Positions 33,650-42,400 are shown, counted from the stretch's first letter. The stretch is DNA of 64,000 nt from JAFGVL01 sp963663245 (GCA_963663245.1 OY760143.1:1364001-1428000); one strand, 5' to 3'. Program-made: numbers and translations. Notes: generated by a model from the sequence alone, not told the origin.

Positions 33650-34606
33650 TTATAATTTTCCTTTAATATATTCCTCTAATTTTAGTAAATCGTCAGTAAA
33701 CTTTCGAATGCCCTCAGCGAGTTTTTCTGTAGCCATAGCATCTTCGTTTAATAGCCATCGAAAGTTTTTTTCATTTATTGGAATTAATTCTATCTTTTTT
33801 TCTTTGGCTTGTTTAATACTGAGTTTTCTTTCCAAGATTCCTTCTGTTTTTTCCAGTTCTTGTAGTAAAGTAGGAGAGATGGTTAGTAGGTCACATCCAG
33901 ATAATTCTGTTATTTCACCCATATTACGGAAGCTGGCACCCATAACAACTGTTTTGTAATCAAACTTCTTGTAATAGTTGTAAATGTTGCTTACTGAGAT
34001 TACGCCTGGATCAACTGGAGCAGGGATTTCAGAAAGCCCTTGTTCTTTTTTGTGCCAATCCATTATGCGTCCAACAAAAGGAGAAATTAAGGTAATCTTA
34101 GCCTCTGCGCAAGCAATAGCCTGAGCCATAGAAAAAAGTAAGGTGAGGTTACAATGAATATTTTCTTTCTCAAGGACTTCAGCTGCTTTAATTCCTTCCC
34201 ATGTAGACGCTATTTTAATAAGAATTCTATTTCTGTTTATGCCCTCTTCTTCGTATAGTTGAATTAATTTTCGAGCTTTCTCAATAGTTGCTTCAGTATC
34301 GAAGGATAAACGTGCATCTACTTCAGTAGATACACGACCAGGAACAATTTTTAAAATTTCGAGTCCAAAGTTTACTGCCAGTTTATCTAATGCTAAACTA
34401 ACATGAGTCTCTTTCTTTTTGGTTTGTCCTTTTGCATAAGTAACAGCATTTTTTATTAATGGTTGGTACTGCTCAATTTGAGAAGCTGCATATATAAGGG
34501 ATGGGTTTGTGGTAGCATCTTCAGGACGATAATTAATCATTGATTCGAAATCACCTGTGTCGGCAACAACAATAGTATATTGTTTAAGTTGATCTAGTAA
34601 GTTCAT
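33650..34606 (-). CDS. tal: Transaldolase
   Basis: A 318-residue TalB-type transaldolase of the pentose phosphate pathway, moving a dihydroxyacetone unit between sugar phosphates in the cytosol. The Schiff-base lysine is in RILIKIASTWEG (K131), with the substrate-binding DATTNPSL near residue 30 and ASFRNMGEITELSGCDLLTISP toward the C-terminus. The length is typical of TalB (about 317). It is convergent with the B12 operon with only 19 bases between stops. Confidence 0.96.
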   Translation of the reverse strand: MNLLDQLKQYTIVVADTGDFESMINYRPEDATTNPSLIYAASQIEQYQPLIKNAVTYAKGQTKKKETHVSLALDKLAVNFGLEILKIVPGRVSTEVDARLSFDTEATIEKARKLIQLYEEEGINRNRILIKIASTWEGIKAAEVLEKENIHCNLTLLFSMAQAIACAEAKITLISPFVGRIMDWHKKEQGLSEIPAPVDPGVISVSNIYNYYKKFDYKTVVMGASFRNMGEITELSGCDLLTISPTLLQELEKTEGILERKLSIKQAKEKKIELIPINEKNFRWLLNEDAMATEKLAEGIRKFTDDLLKLEEYIKGKL

Positions 34607-34692
34607 AAGGTGTTTATTTTTAGTGAATTGAAAGAGTCTTTTTTTATGTATTATAAAATTACATATTTTCTTGTATTAAATAACACAAAATG

Positions 34693-35568
34693 TTATTTAT
34701 TTCTTGAAGACTTTTTTTTCTTCTCAATAGGAAGCATATATGCTATAGAGATACTGTACAGTGAATTTGTATCGTATGATTCTGATTTGTCTTGAGTATA
34801 GGGTAGGTTTAATGAATAAGTCATATCAATATCAAAATCACCAATAGAAATTATTAAAGGGAATTGTAGTTGAGTATTTAAAAGACCAAATACATCTTCG
34901 TATTCCAAAGTTCTATTAGGAGGTCCTGCTATTAGAATTGTTTCTGTTCCAAAATAAAAAGATATTTCGGGTGCTGTATATACCTTAAAATGTTTACCAA
35001 TTTTAAATAATTTAAATCGAGAGTAGATGGCAGGAGATAGGCTTATTGCTGTTTCGTCTCCAAACATGTAGTTTCCTGATAAGCGGGCTCTAAACCATTT
35101 GTTACGATAGTATAAGCCCATGCTGACGTTGCTGGTGTACGGATAAACAGCAGTACTGTCGCTATTATATAAGAAGTAACTATATGAAGTTTGGAATGAG
35201 ATCTTTTTCTTTTTACCTAAATAGGTATTGTAACCTGCAGAAAATGTAGTGGAATTATACCCAGGAGTTAACTGGTCGTACCAATTTCCAGATGCTCCAA
35301 TAAAAATACCAGTAGAGTTGAAATAATATAATTGTTCAGATATACTGAACATATTACTGCCAATTTCTCTACCAGCGTAATATGTGTTACTATTATAGTT
35401 TGAACCTACATATATAAAATCATATTTTACAGGATCTACTTTTGCTACAAATAAATCACTTTCTGTATCATTATAAATTAGGTCATTTAATAAAGAATCT
35501 ATTTTGTCTCCCTGAGAAAATAGAGGTAGACTCGCTATTATCATCAATATGGTTATTGCTTTTTTCAT
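34693..35568 (-). CDS. Putative outer-membrane beta-barrel protein
   Basis: A 291-residue protein with a signal peptide (cleavage near LFSQ, about residue 19) and then many amphipathic strands (FIYVGSNYNSNTYYAG, GIFIGASGNWY, MGLYYRNKWFRARLSGNYMF, DIDMTYSLNLPY) ending SISIAYMLPIEKKKK. No family is recognised. It is likely monocistronic; a weak AT-rich hairpin overlaps its stop. The role is unknown. Confidence 0.6.
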   Translation of the reverse strand: MKKAITILMIIASLPLFSQGDKIDSLLNDLIYNDTESDLFVAKVDPVKYDFIYVGSNYNSNTYYAGREIGSNMFSISEQLYYFNSTGIFIGASGNWYDQLTPGYNSTTFSAGYNTYLGKKKKISFQTSYSYFLYNSDSTAVYPYTSNVSMGLYYRNKWFRARLSGNYMFGDETAISLSPAIYSRFKLFKIGKHFKVYTAPEISFYFGTETILIAGPPNRTLEYEDVFGLLNTQLQFPLIISIGDFDIDMTYSLNLPYTQDKSESYDTNSLYSISIAYMLPIEKKKKSSRNK

Positions 35569-35608
35569 CGTACAGTTTTTCTTATTGAAATATTTGGCGA
35601 AAGATAAC

Positions 35609-35646
35609 GAAAAATGTCCGGACTTCTCAATAAGAAAGCCCGGACA
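35609..35646 (-). terminator. Terminator of the Glu/Lys/Gln-rich protein gene
   Basis: TGTCCGG (35615-35621) pairs with CCGGACA (35640-35646). On the minus strand the stem is followed by TTTTTCG. It lies just downstream of the gene at 35666-36253. Confidence 0.8.
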
Positions 35647-35665
35647 CTTATTAGTAAGTAAACTT

Positions 35666-36253
35666 TTAGTTGGTAGTTACATTACTTTTTGCATTTGTTT
35701 TTACATCAATTGCATTTTCTCGTAATTGATCTTTTCTTTGTTCTCGAATTCCTTCTTTAGCTTGTTCTTTAACTTGCTCACGTGTTTGTTCTTTAACTTG
35801 TTCTTTAGTTTGTTCTTTCAACTGTTCGCGTGTTTTTTCTCTTAGCTGTTCACGAGTTTGGTCCTTCATTTTTTCTCTACCTTGTTCACGAACTTGCATT
35901 CTTTTTTGCTCTTTTGCTTTTTGTTTGTGTTCAATTTCTTGTTTCTCACCTGTATGAATTTCTTTTCTTTCTTGAATCATTTGGCGTTGCTCTTCAGTAA
36001 GTGTTTCTGCAAATGCTGATTTTTTTTCTTCTTTGTTAAGTTCTTTATTTTCTAAAATAGCAATTTGTTCTTCTGAAAGTGAAGCTTTAAATTCTTGCTT
36101 TGTTTCTTTAAGCTGGTCTTTAGTTTGTAATTGTTCTTTTACTTGATCTAGAGTAGGTTCGTTTTGAACGGGAGCAGTTTCTTGTGCAATACTAATTCCT
36201 GATAAAAGGAATAATCCGATTGTGATGATGATTGATAATGCTTTTGTTTTCAT
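35666..36253 (-). CDS. Exported Glu/Lys/Gln-rich protein with SLxxEQ repeat domain
   Basis: A 195-residue exported protein. After a signal peptide (1-24) comes a segment (about 54-98) with two spaced SLSEEQ / TLTEEQ motifs separated by LNKEEKKSAF, reminiscent of the LTxxQ motifs of periplasmic CpxP/Spy-type stress proteins. Then comes a long helical stretch (about 121-180) of tetrapeptides of the kind REQ-x / KEQ-x. The SLxxEQ segment recurs in the C-terminal tail of the adjacent FecR-type anti-sigma (its residues 307-352). The protein may therefore sense or compete for the same ligand, or be a target gene of that sigma factor. No homologue with known function is recognised. Confidence 0.7.
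   Translation of the reverse strand: MKTKALSIIITIGLFLLSGISIAQETAPVQNEPTLDQVKEQLQTKDQLKETKQEFKASLSEEQIAILENKELNKEEKKSAFAETLTEEQRQMIQERKEIHTGEKQEIEHKQKAKEQKRMQVREQGREKMKDQTREQLREKTREQLKEQTKEQVKEQTREQVKEQAKEGIREQRKDQLRENAIDVKTNAKSNVTTN
35714..35893 (-). repeat. 12-bp coding tandem repeats
   Basis: Tetrapeptides of the form (K/R)-E-Q-x repeat here, giving 12-bp units such as TTGTTCTTTAAC on the plus strand. Neighbouring units are nearly identical, so length change by slippage is plausible without a frameshift. Confidence 0.7.
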
Positions 36254-36350
36254 GATAGTTTTGTTTTTAGTTTAACAATGTTTTATAAGTTATTTGTTGT
36301 CTTTATATCATTAAACCGTATGAAGTTATTTTTACCCTACCTTTTTTCTA

Positions 36351-36398
36351 AAAAAATAAAATGCTCTTCTATTTAAATAGAAGAGCATTTTATTTTTA
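36351..36398. terminator. Perfect palindrome after the FecR-type gene
   Basis: ATGCTCTTCTATTT/AAATAGAAGAGCAT (36361-36388) is perfect and extends through AAATAAA/TTTATTT. It ends the anti-sigma transcript on the minus strand, so the Glu/Lys/Gln-rich gene downstream is probably a separate unit. Confidence 0.85.
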
Positions 36399-37643
36399 TT
36401 GCTTTGCTCCTTTATTTTGGAGTTTTAGTTTTATATTTTCTCTGTTTTCACTTGCTTTTCGTTTTTGCAACTCTTTATTGCTTTCTTTTATTTGGTCTTT
36501 TATAGGAGTTATATCTGGTTTTTCTTTTCTTTCGTCTTCTCTTACTGTAGATGCTTTTGGTTGTATATCTGTATTTTTTCTTTGTATTTCTTTTTTCTGA
36601 TTTTTTAGAAGTTCACGTTGTTCATCTGAGAGTGATTGCATAAATGCTTTTGTTCTTTCTTTTTTATTCAATCCTTCATCATTTAAAATTTGAACTTGTT
36701 CTGCTTTTAGAGAAGCTCTGAATTTATCTTTGTGCTGTTTATCCGTTTTAGTAATTTCTACATTCTTAATTTTCTTTTTCTCTACTTGTTTTAGTTGTTT
36801 CTGAATTAAATCTGTCTTATCATAAATAACTGTAGGTTTTTCAATTATCTCTGGTTTTGTTCCTAGTTTTTCAGGCGAATTTAAAATTCTTTTTTTCTTG
36901 TTTTCTCGAATTGTAGGAGCTTCGGCATTTATCTTTTTATTTTTAGTTGAGTTGATAGACTCTTTTTTTATAATATCATGCTCATTTTCTTTTTGTTTTA
37001 CCTCAGCTTTTTTTGTTTTTAGTTGTTTAATAATTTTAAATTTTCCATTATCGTCTAATATAGCTTTTTCTCCACGTGTAATAATAGCTTTTTCACGCTC
37101 GTTAGGAGTAGATACTTTCACCTTTCCTTCACTACATGCAACATCGTAATTGTTATTACGAGCATCTATTTCAAACTTAGTTCCAAGCACGACTGTGCTT
37201 CCATTTTCAGAGAGGACTTTAAATCTTTTTCCTTTTTCAACGTCAAAGAAGCCTTTTCCTTCTAATCTTATAGTGCGTGAAAAATTCCATAGCAATGGTT
37301 TGTATGATAGGGTAGATTGTGCGTGTAATTTTACTTTTGAATTATCAGGCAGTAATATTTCAATTTCTTGTGCTAATTCTGTTTTATAATCTTTAGCGTA
37401 AAAATAAGCCGTACCACTAAAACTAATTAAAAGAGTAATGATAGCTACTGCTGCATATTTTAGCATATTAAGTCTGATTACCTTAGCTTTAGATGGCAGT
37501 TTCTTTTTTTGAATCTTATCCATCATATCAGTCCAGATATCTTCCTTGCTTTTGTTCCATGTAACTTTGGAACCTGAGAATCGTTTTTCTAATTCTCGGT
37601 TTAATTGAGGCTCTTTATTAATATTTTTTTCGTTTTTTGCCAT
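36396..37643 (-). CDS. FecR-type anti-sigma factor with long C-terminal extension
   Basis: A 415-residue membrane protein. A cytosolic N-terminus (1-58) is followed by one transmembrane helix (about 60-82) and a periplasmic FecR domain (about 88-180: LPDNSKVKLHAQSTLSY, LEGKGFFDVEKGKRFKV, VVLGTKFEIDA, CSEGKVKV). A Lys/Glu-rich extension of over 200 residues follows, unusual for FecR proteins, and contains at 307-352 a SLKAEQ...SLSDEQ segment shared with the neighbouring exported protein. It starts 2 bases after the ECF sigma stop. It probably holds that sigma factor at the membrane and releases it on a periplasmic signal. No TonB receptor of the SusC type is next to it. Confidence 0.85.
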   Translation of the reverse strand: MAKNEKNINKEPQLNRELEKRFSGSKVTWNKSKEDIWTDMMDKIQKKKLPSKAKVIRLNMLKYAAVAIITLLISFSGTAYFYAKDYKTELAQEIEILLPDNSKVKLHAQSTLSYKPLLWNFSRTIRLEGKGFFDVEKGKRFKVLSENGSTVVLGTKFEIDARNNNYDVACSEGKVKVSTPNEREKAIITRGEKAILDDNGKFKIIKQLKTKKAEVKQKENEHDIIKKESINSTKNKKINAEAPTIRENKKKRILNSPEKLGTKPEIIEKPTVIYDKTDLIQKQLKQVEKKKIKNVEITKTDKQHKDKFRASLKAEQVQILNDEGLNKKERTKAFMQSLSDEQRELLKNQKKEIQRKNTDIQPKASTVREDERKEKPDITPIKDQIKESNKELQKRKASENRENIKLKLQNKGAKQ

Positions 37644-37645
37644 TT

Positions 37646-38131
37646 TTATTGCAGTATTTTCTTTAATACAGTCAATGTTTTACTCATTCGTTTTTCTACA
37701 GCTTTTACACTTATTTCTAAACGTTCAGCTATTTCATGGTATTTTAATCCTTCCATCCTTGATAGTAGAAAAACGGTGCGTTCTTTTTCGCTTAAGCTAG
37801 CTAATGCCTTTTTATATTTAATAGAAAGTTCTTTTTCTTCAAGCACATCTTGGGGCGAAATATTATTGTTGTCAATCTGAAGCCCATTTAAATATTCCAT
37901 TTCTAATTTTGCTCGTCGATATTTAGTGATATGCATATCTCTAGCAATTTTATACAAAAGCCCAACAGTTGCTTTTGCATCAAAATCTATTTGCTTTTCC
38001 CATAAACGGAGAAAAACATCTTGAGCTATATCCGAAGCTTCATCTAAACCTGTACCACGATAGAATATATACCTACGTACAGCATCAAAATGGGAATCAA
38101 ATAAATTTTTAAAGTTTTCTGTTGTCAACAT
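37646..38131 (-). CDS. RNA polymerase sigma factor, ECF subfamily
   Basis: A 161-residue ECF sigma factor. Region 2 is at about residues 8-75 (FDSHFDAVRRYIFYRGTG, DIAQDVFLRLWEK) and region 4 at about 105-155 (LSEKERTVFLLSRMEGLKYHEIAERLEISVKAVEKRM). Regions 1.1 and 3 are absent, as expected. It is immediately followed by a FecR-type anti-sigma gene, so its activity is likely set by release from that protein. Its own -7 element may be the minus-strand TATATTTG at 38185-38192. Confidence 0.95.
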   Translation of the reverse strand: MLTTENFKNLFDSHFDAVRRYIFYRGTGLDEASDIAQDVFLRLWEKQIDFDAKATVGLLYKIARDMHITKYRRAKLEMEYLNGLQIDNNNISPQDVLEEKELSIKYKKALASLSEKERTVFLLSRMEGLKYHEIAERLEISVKAVEKRMSKTLTVLKKILQ

Positions 38132-38184
38132 CTACATTTCTTAAGCTAAATCCTATTTTAATCTAACTTCAATTAATAACCGAA

Positions 38185-38192
38185 CAAATATA
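38185..38192 (-). promoter_or_regulatory. Possible -7 element of the ECF sigma operon
   Basis: The minus strand reads TATATTTG (TAnnTTTG), 54 bases before the ATG at 38131. The rest of the 258-base gap up to 38390 shows no gene or clear structure. Confidence 0.45.
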
Positions 38193-38389
38193 CAAATACC
38201 CTACTTTTATTTTTTAATAAAGATAGTTTCTTGAAAGAAGTAATTCTTTAATTAGATCTAGTATTTTAAAGTGTCTTGAGGAAAGAAACATACTATGAGC
38301 AATAATTGGTAAAGTAAATGTCGTGATAATTGTTCTATTTTAGTATTTGTGGTAAATTATACAATATTATTATGAGGGGATTATTAATC

Positions 38390-39133
38390 TTATTCTATTG
38401 CAAAGCTTTTCACTACTTTCTCAAACTGCACCATTAGTTCAGGTTCTTTTTCGAGGATATTACCTACAACAATTAGGTCAGCTCCAGCATGCAGAGCATT
38501 TTGTATGTCTTGGGTTGTACGCAATCCGCCGCCAACAATAAGAGGTATAGTGATGTTGTGACGTACAGCTTTTATCATTTCTGTAGGTACCGCTTGCTGG
38601 GCACCACTTCCTGCTTCTAGATATATCATTTTGTTGCCAAGTAATTCGCCTGCAATTGCGGTTGCTACTGCAATACTTGATTTTTCTCTAGGAATAGCAC
38701 GGGTATTGCTCATGTATTCTACAGAGGTAGTTTCCCCACTTTCGATTAGCATATAGCCTGTAGAAATGGTTTCTACATTTGATTTTTTAATGAAGGGTGC
38801 CGATACTACATGTTGTCCAATCAAGAAGTCTGGGTTGCGACCTGAAATAAGAGAAAGGTAAAGCATTGCATCTGCTTTTGGTGAAAATTGAGAAGCACTT
38901 CCTGGAAATAAAACAACTGGTATATTGCAAGCTTTCTTAATACTTTCAATAGTAAGGTCTGTACTTTCGGTAGTTAGGCTACCACCAATAAAAATAAAGT
39001 CGGGAGGTAGTTGCTGACACAGCTCAATAAAACGAGTTAATTCTTTCTCCTTGTATTTATCTGGATCTATAAGTACAGCGAGTAATTTTTTGTTAATCTT
39101 TTTAGAAGATTGTATATAATGGAAAATATTCAT
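38390..39133 (-). CDS. Geranylgeranylglyceryl phosphate synthase family protein
   Basis: A 247-residue TIM-barrel prenyltransferase of the GGGPS/PcrB family, which joins a polyprenyl diphosphate to sn-glycerol-1-phosphate. Family motifs are AVLIDPDKY near residue 19, FIGGSLTT, VVLFPGSASQFSPKADAMLYLSLISGRNP, YLEAGSGAQQAVP and VGGGLRTTQDI. In archaea this is the first committed step of ether-lipid synthesis. Bacteroidetes members exist and the in vivo product is less clear. The gene is last in a same-strand series with gldE, gldD, a phosphopantetheinyl transferase and a rubredoxin fusion. Confidence 0.92.
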   Translation of the reverse strand: MNIFHYIQSSKKINKKLLAVLIDPDKYKEKELTRFIELCQQLPPDFIFIGGSLTTESTDLTIESIKKACNIPVVLFPGSASQFSPKADAMLYLSLISGRNPDFLIGQHVVSAPFIKKSNVETISTGYMLIESGETTSVEYMSNTRAIPREKSSIAVATAIAGELLGNKMIYLEAGSGAQQAVPTEMIKAVRHNITIPLIVGGGLRTTQDIQNALHAGADLIVVGNILEKEPELMVQFEKVVKSFAIE

Positions 39134-39165
39134 CTTTTTTAGTGCTTAGTGCATGCTAATTCATT

Positions 39166-39843
39166 TTATATTAGGTCGAAGTCAGACTTATCGGCACCAC
39201 AAACAGGGCACTTCCAATCATCTGCTAATGCGTCAAAATGAGTTCCTTCTATCTCATCGTCATAGATAAATCCACAGGCTAAGCATTCGTGTTTATTGTC
39301 TGTGGAATTTTTCTCTGTCTTTTCTTTCTCACTTTTATCAACATAAGTGGGTGCATTTTTAGGAGATAATCCTTTTTTTACTTGACGGTAAAAAGCATAG
39401 GTTAGAGGCTCCTTGCTGTTGTCTATTACCTCTGTTTCAATCAGTTCTGCAATAAACATGAGGTGTGTGCCTACGTCTATTGTTTCCGTTACTTTAAACT
39501 CTAAAGTAGCAATAGTAGAATCAAGGACAATTGGCACTCCAGTTGTGCCGTATTTTACTTTAAATCCATCTAGTTTGTTAAATTCTTTCCCCGATTTAAA
39601 ACCGAAAATTCCAATTATATCAGAGGAGGTTTCTTGGTCTATGACTGAAACAGAAAAGGCTTGATGTTTCTCGATAAAATTACAGGTATAATTTTCTTTA
39701 TTACAGCATGCTGCAAATTTTGCAGGTTTAGAACTTACTTGAAAAACAGTATTAGAAATATATCCATTTCCTTTTTTCTTATCGCCAGAACAGACGATGT
39801 ATAATCCATATGAAATGGAAAATAATGCTTCAATATTAATCAT
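39166..39843 (-). CDS. Flavin reductase-rubredoxin fusion (high-molecular-weight rubredoxin)
   Basis: A 225-residue protein. The N-terminal flavin reductase-like FMN-binding domain (about 1-155) includes YGLYIVCSGDKKKGNGYISNTVFQVS, and the C-terminal rubredoxin (about 183-225) has CLACGFIYDDEIEGT and CPVCGADKSDFDLI, with four cysteines to hold one iron. This matches the Hrb protein of anaerobes, which passes electrons to flavodiiron oxygen- or NO-reductases. A flavodiiron gene is not in the window. A Lys/Glu linker joins the domains. It starts 8 bases after the phosphopantetheinyl transferase stop. Confidence 0.93.
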   Translation of the reverse strand: MINIEALFSISYGLYIVCSGDKKKGNGYISNTVFQVSSKPAKFAACCNKENYTCNFIEKHQAFSVSVIDQETSSDIIGIFGFKSGKEFNKLDGFKVKYGTTGVPIVLDSTIATLEFKVTETIDVGTHLMFIAELIETEVIDNSKEPLTYAFYRQVKKGLSPKNAPTYVDKSEKEKTEKNSTDNKHECLACGFIYDDEIEGTHFDALADDWKCPVCGADKSDFDLI

Positions 39844-39851
39844 GGTCGTTT

Positions 39852-40481
39852 TTATTTAGACGTCCAAGTTAATACAAAATCTTTAAATAGGGAATAGTTA
39901 AGGGTGAATTTTTCTTGTCTAGAACTGCGTGATTCCTCTGCAGTAAAAGATCCCTCTGTGCTTACAGAGAAAGGGTGGATATGTAAGTGCTCTATAAAAT
40001 CAACTTCTGTCTCAGGTAGTATTTTAAATAGTGTTTCTTTAGCAGACCAATGTAAAAGAACATGCTCTATAATTTGAAAAGAATCTATGTTGTTTATTTC
40101 AGAGTTAGACATGAACTTTTCTTTTAATTTCAAGACTCTATCACTATGTTTCTCAATGTCGATGCCTACTTCTAGTGATGGGTGTAGTAATACGGCTACA
40201 TAGTTTTTTGTGTGTGAAATGCTTATTTGGTAACTGTTATCTTTCAATGATGGTTTTCCATTTTTATTATAAACTACAGTTTTCTCTTCTCCACATAGTT
40301 TTTTTATGAGTAAACGAGTACAAAGCCACTCTTTTTTGCGCACTTCATTTTTTAGTTTCTGATAACGTGGGTCGGCAAGAGTTTGCTTATTCAGTTGAAT
40401 ACTTAGTGCTTCTATGCTTTCTTCTATCTTCCAAATGGAGAGAAGAGCAGGCAGGTTTGGTATGTTGTGTCTGTAAATCAA
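39852..40481 (-). CDS. 4'-phosphopantetheinyl transferase superfamily protein
   Basis: A 209-residue enzyme of the Sfp/EntD type, which moves 4'-phosphopantetheine from CoA to carrier proteins. The two signature blocks are VGIDIEKHSDR (magnesium-binding aspartate and glutamate) and LLHWSAKETLFKIL. The N-terminal region KEWLCTRLLIKKL and KPSLKDNSYQISISHT complete the fold. It starts on the base after the gldD stop. Its partner carrier protein is not in the window. Confidence 0.92.
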   Translation of the reverse strand: MIYRHNIPNLPALLSIWKIEESIEALSIQLNKQTLADPRYQKLKNEVRKKEWLCTRLLIKKLCGEEKTVVYNKNGKPSLKDNSYQISISHTKNYVAVLLHPSLEVGIDIEKHSDRVLKLKEKFMSNSEINNIDSFQIIEHVLLHWSAKETLFKILPETEVDFIEHLHIHPFSVSTEGSFTAEESRSSRQEKFTLNYSLFKDFVLTWTSK

Positions 40482-41057
40482 CTATTTTTTCCAACGAATA
40501 GTTTCTACTAAGTGTTTCAAATCTTTTTCAATAAATTCAGAAACAGGTTTAATAGAATCAGCATTAGGAGAAGCGTTAAAATATAATGCTCCACGCAATA
40601 TATGGTTGGTGCTATCTGTTAATAGAAATTGAAGTGGAGATGCTACATTACCAGTTATTTCGTATATTATACCATATACATTTGCTTCAGGGTTTTCATA
40701 TGGTAGCTCAACAATAGCATCAGCACGAACGGTATGTTTGTAAACTAGTTCTCGGCTTTCTTCGCTTAGTTTTCTAAAGTCATTCTCAACTTTTATATAT
40801 GCACAATAGATTCTTCCATTAAATTGCGGATAAACAATGTCTATCCACTCTTCTTTATAATTTTTTGATTTACGTGTTTCTACTTCTGCATATTTTGATA
40901 TGCTAAAGGTGTATGGGATATTAATGCTGTCATATTGTTGATAGGAACTTTTGGGTAAGTCTATTCTGAAATAAGAATAGGGTTTTGGACTGTGTTTTTC
41001 ACAAGCAAGCAATAAAATGCTGGCAAGTATAATGAGTATAATATGACTTAACTTCAT
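40482..41057 (-). CDS. gldD: Gliding motility lipoprotein GldD
   Basis: A 191-residue lipoprotein (lipobox LLAC, residues 16-19). The body has the GldD hallmarks YFRIDLPKSSY, PYTFSISKYA, WIDIVYPQFNGRIYCAYIKV and the C-terminal GALYFNASPNADSI. GldD is required for gliding and for type IX secretion in Flavobacterium. The gene follows gldE by 1 base, as in other Bacteroidetes. Together with the T9SS tails elsewhere in the window it implies a working type IX pathway, though gldK-N and porU/V are not in view. Confidence 0.95.
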   Translation of the reverse strand: MKLSHIILIILASILLLACEKHSPKPYSYFRIDLPKSSYQQYDSINIPYTFSISKYAEVETRKSKNYKEEWIDIVYPQFNGRIYCAYIKVENDFRKLSEESRELVYKHTVRADAIVELPYENPEANVYGIIYEITGNVASPLQFLLTDSTNHILRGALYFNASPNADSIKPVSEFIEKDLKHLVETIRWKK

Positions 41058-41058
41058 C

Positions 41059-42375
41059 CTATGATTTCTTAATATGGAGTTTTACTGTTTCAATATGTCT
41101 ATCGTCTGCTTTAATAATTTCAAAGGTGTAATTCTCGAAATCTATCTTTTCTCTTTCAGTAGGTATTTCACCTTTTATTTCAAGGATAAGACCAGCGAGT
41201 GTTTCTACATCTTCAGCAATTTTACTAAAAACTTCTTCATCAATTTTTTCGATTCTAAAAAAGTCAGTTAAAAGAATTTTTGCTTCAAGTAAATAGGTGT
41301 TGGGATTTATAACCGTAAATAGATCATTATCTTCATCGTACTCATCGTTAATTTCTCCAACAATTTCTTCTAAAATATCTTCTAACGTAATTAAACCAGA
41401 AGTGCCCCCAAATTCGTCTACTACAATTGCAATATGTATTTTATTTTTTTGAAAGTCAGAGAGTAAATCGTCAATCATTTTAGTTTCAGGAACAAAATAA
41501 GCTGTGCGAATTAATGATTGCCAACGAAAATTGTCGTTTTTTTTCAAGTGAGGCAGTAAATCTTTTATATATAAGATTCCCTTTATATCATCTTGCGTTT
41601 CAGAATATACAGGAATGCGTGAATTGCCTGATTCAATTACCAAATCAAGCACTTTTTTAAAACTGCATTTAATCTCTATGTCTACCATTTGTGTGCGAGA
41701 TGTCATTATTTGGTTCACATTTATATTTCCAAATTTTACAATCCCTTCTAAAATATCATTGTCTTCATCTGTGCTACTCGAGGTTAATTTAAGAGCTTCA
41801 GATAATTCATCAACAGAAATGTTTCCCTGGTTTAATTTGGACATTTTTTTATTAATGTAAGAGGTCGAATTAACAAGTATTTTGACCAAAGGCATACATA
41901 TTTTTTGTATTATTCTTATTATTCTTGCACCATAAAAAGCAATAGATTTACTATGATTAGTTGCGTATACTTTAGGAAGTATTTCACAAAAGAGTAATAA
42001 GATAAACGTAATAATAATGGTTTGAAAGATAAAGCCAACAATAGGGTTGATAAAGTTAAAAATCAAGTTCAAGGCATGCGTAGATAATATAATGATAGCT
42101 ACATTTACAAAGTTATTCCCAATGAGAATAGTTGCTAATAACTTGTCAGGCTGTGAGCGTAGGTCAAGTAATATTTTATCGTGTTTATTTTCTTCGCTTA
42201 ATTCTGATAAGTCGTTTGGTGTGAGAGAAAAAAAGGCTACTTCAGAAGAAGACATAAAAGCAGATGCTACTATGAGCAATAAACAGATAAGTAAACTGAT
42301 TAGGGCCGGCAAGGAAAAAGGGAATACTTCTATGGCGTTTGATAGTTCAGCGAAAGTAGTTAGAATAGTTTCCAA
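41059..42375 (-). CDS. gldE: Gliding motility-associated protein GldE (CNNM/CorC-type CBS protein)
   Basis: A 438-residue membrane protein. An N-terminal DUF21/CNNM region has four hydrophobic helices (about 20-155), followed by a CBS pair (about 205-335: IMTSRTQMVDIEI, SRIPVYSETQDDIKGILYIKDLL, HIAIVVDEFGGTSGLITLEDILEEIVGEI) and a CorC_HlyC domain at the C-terminus. By position before gldD this is GldE, whose overexpression can replace some GldD functions in Flavobacterium. The family is also linked to magnesium or cobalt efflux. A terminator separates it from ssb upstream. Confidence 0.94.
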   Translation of the reverse strand: METILTTFAELSNAIEVFPFSLPALISLLICLLLIVASAFMSSSEVAFFSLTPNDLSELSEENKHDKILLDLRSQPDKLLATILIGNNFVNVAIIILSTHALNLIFNFINPIVGFIFQTIIITFILLLFCEILPKVYATNHSKSIAFYGARIIRIIQKICMPLVKILVNSTSYINKKMSKLNQGNISVDELSEALKLTSSSTDEDNDILEGIVKFGNINVNQIMTSRTQMVDIEIKCSFKKVLDLVIESGNSRIPVYSETQDDIKGILYIKDLLPHLKKNDNFRWQSLIRTAYFVPETKMIDDLLSDFQKNKIHIAIVVDEFGGTSGLITLEDILEEIVGEINDEYDEDNDLFTVINPNTYLLEAKILLTDFFRIEKIDEEVFSKIAEDVETLAGLILEIKGEIPTEREKIDFENYTFEIIKADDRHIETVKLHIKKS

Positions 42376-42400
42376 AGTTTATATACTTAGTTAAATAAAA

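Noticed and set aside
36361..36388. Palindrome after the FecR-type gene as an operator
   Set aside because: Its A/T-flanked form and position right at the stop codon match an intrinsic terminator better.
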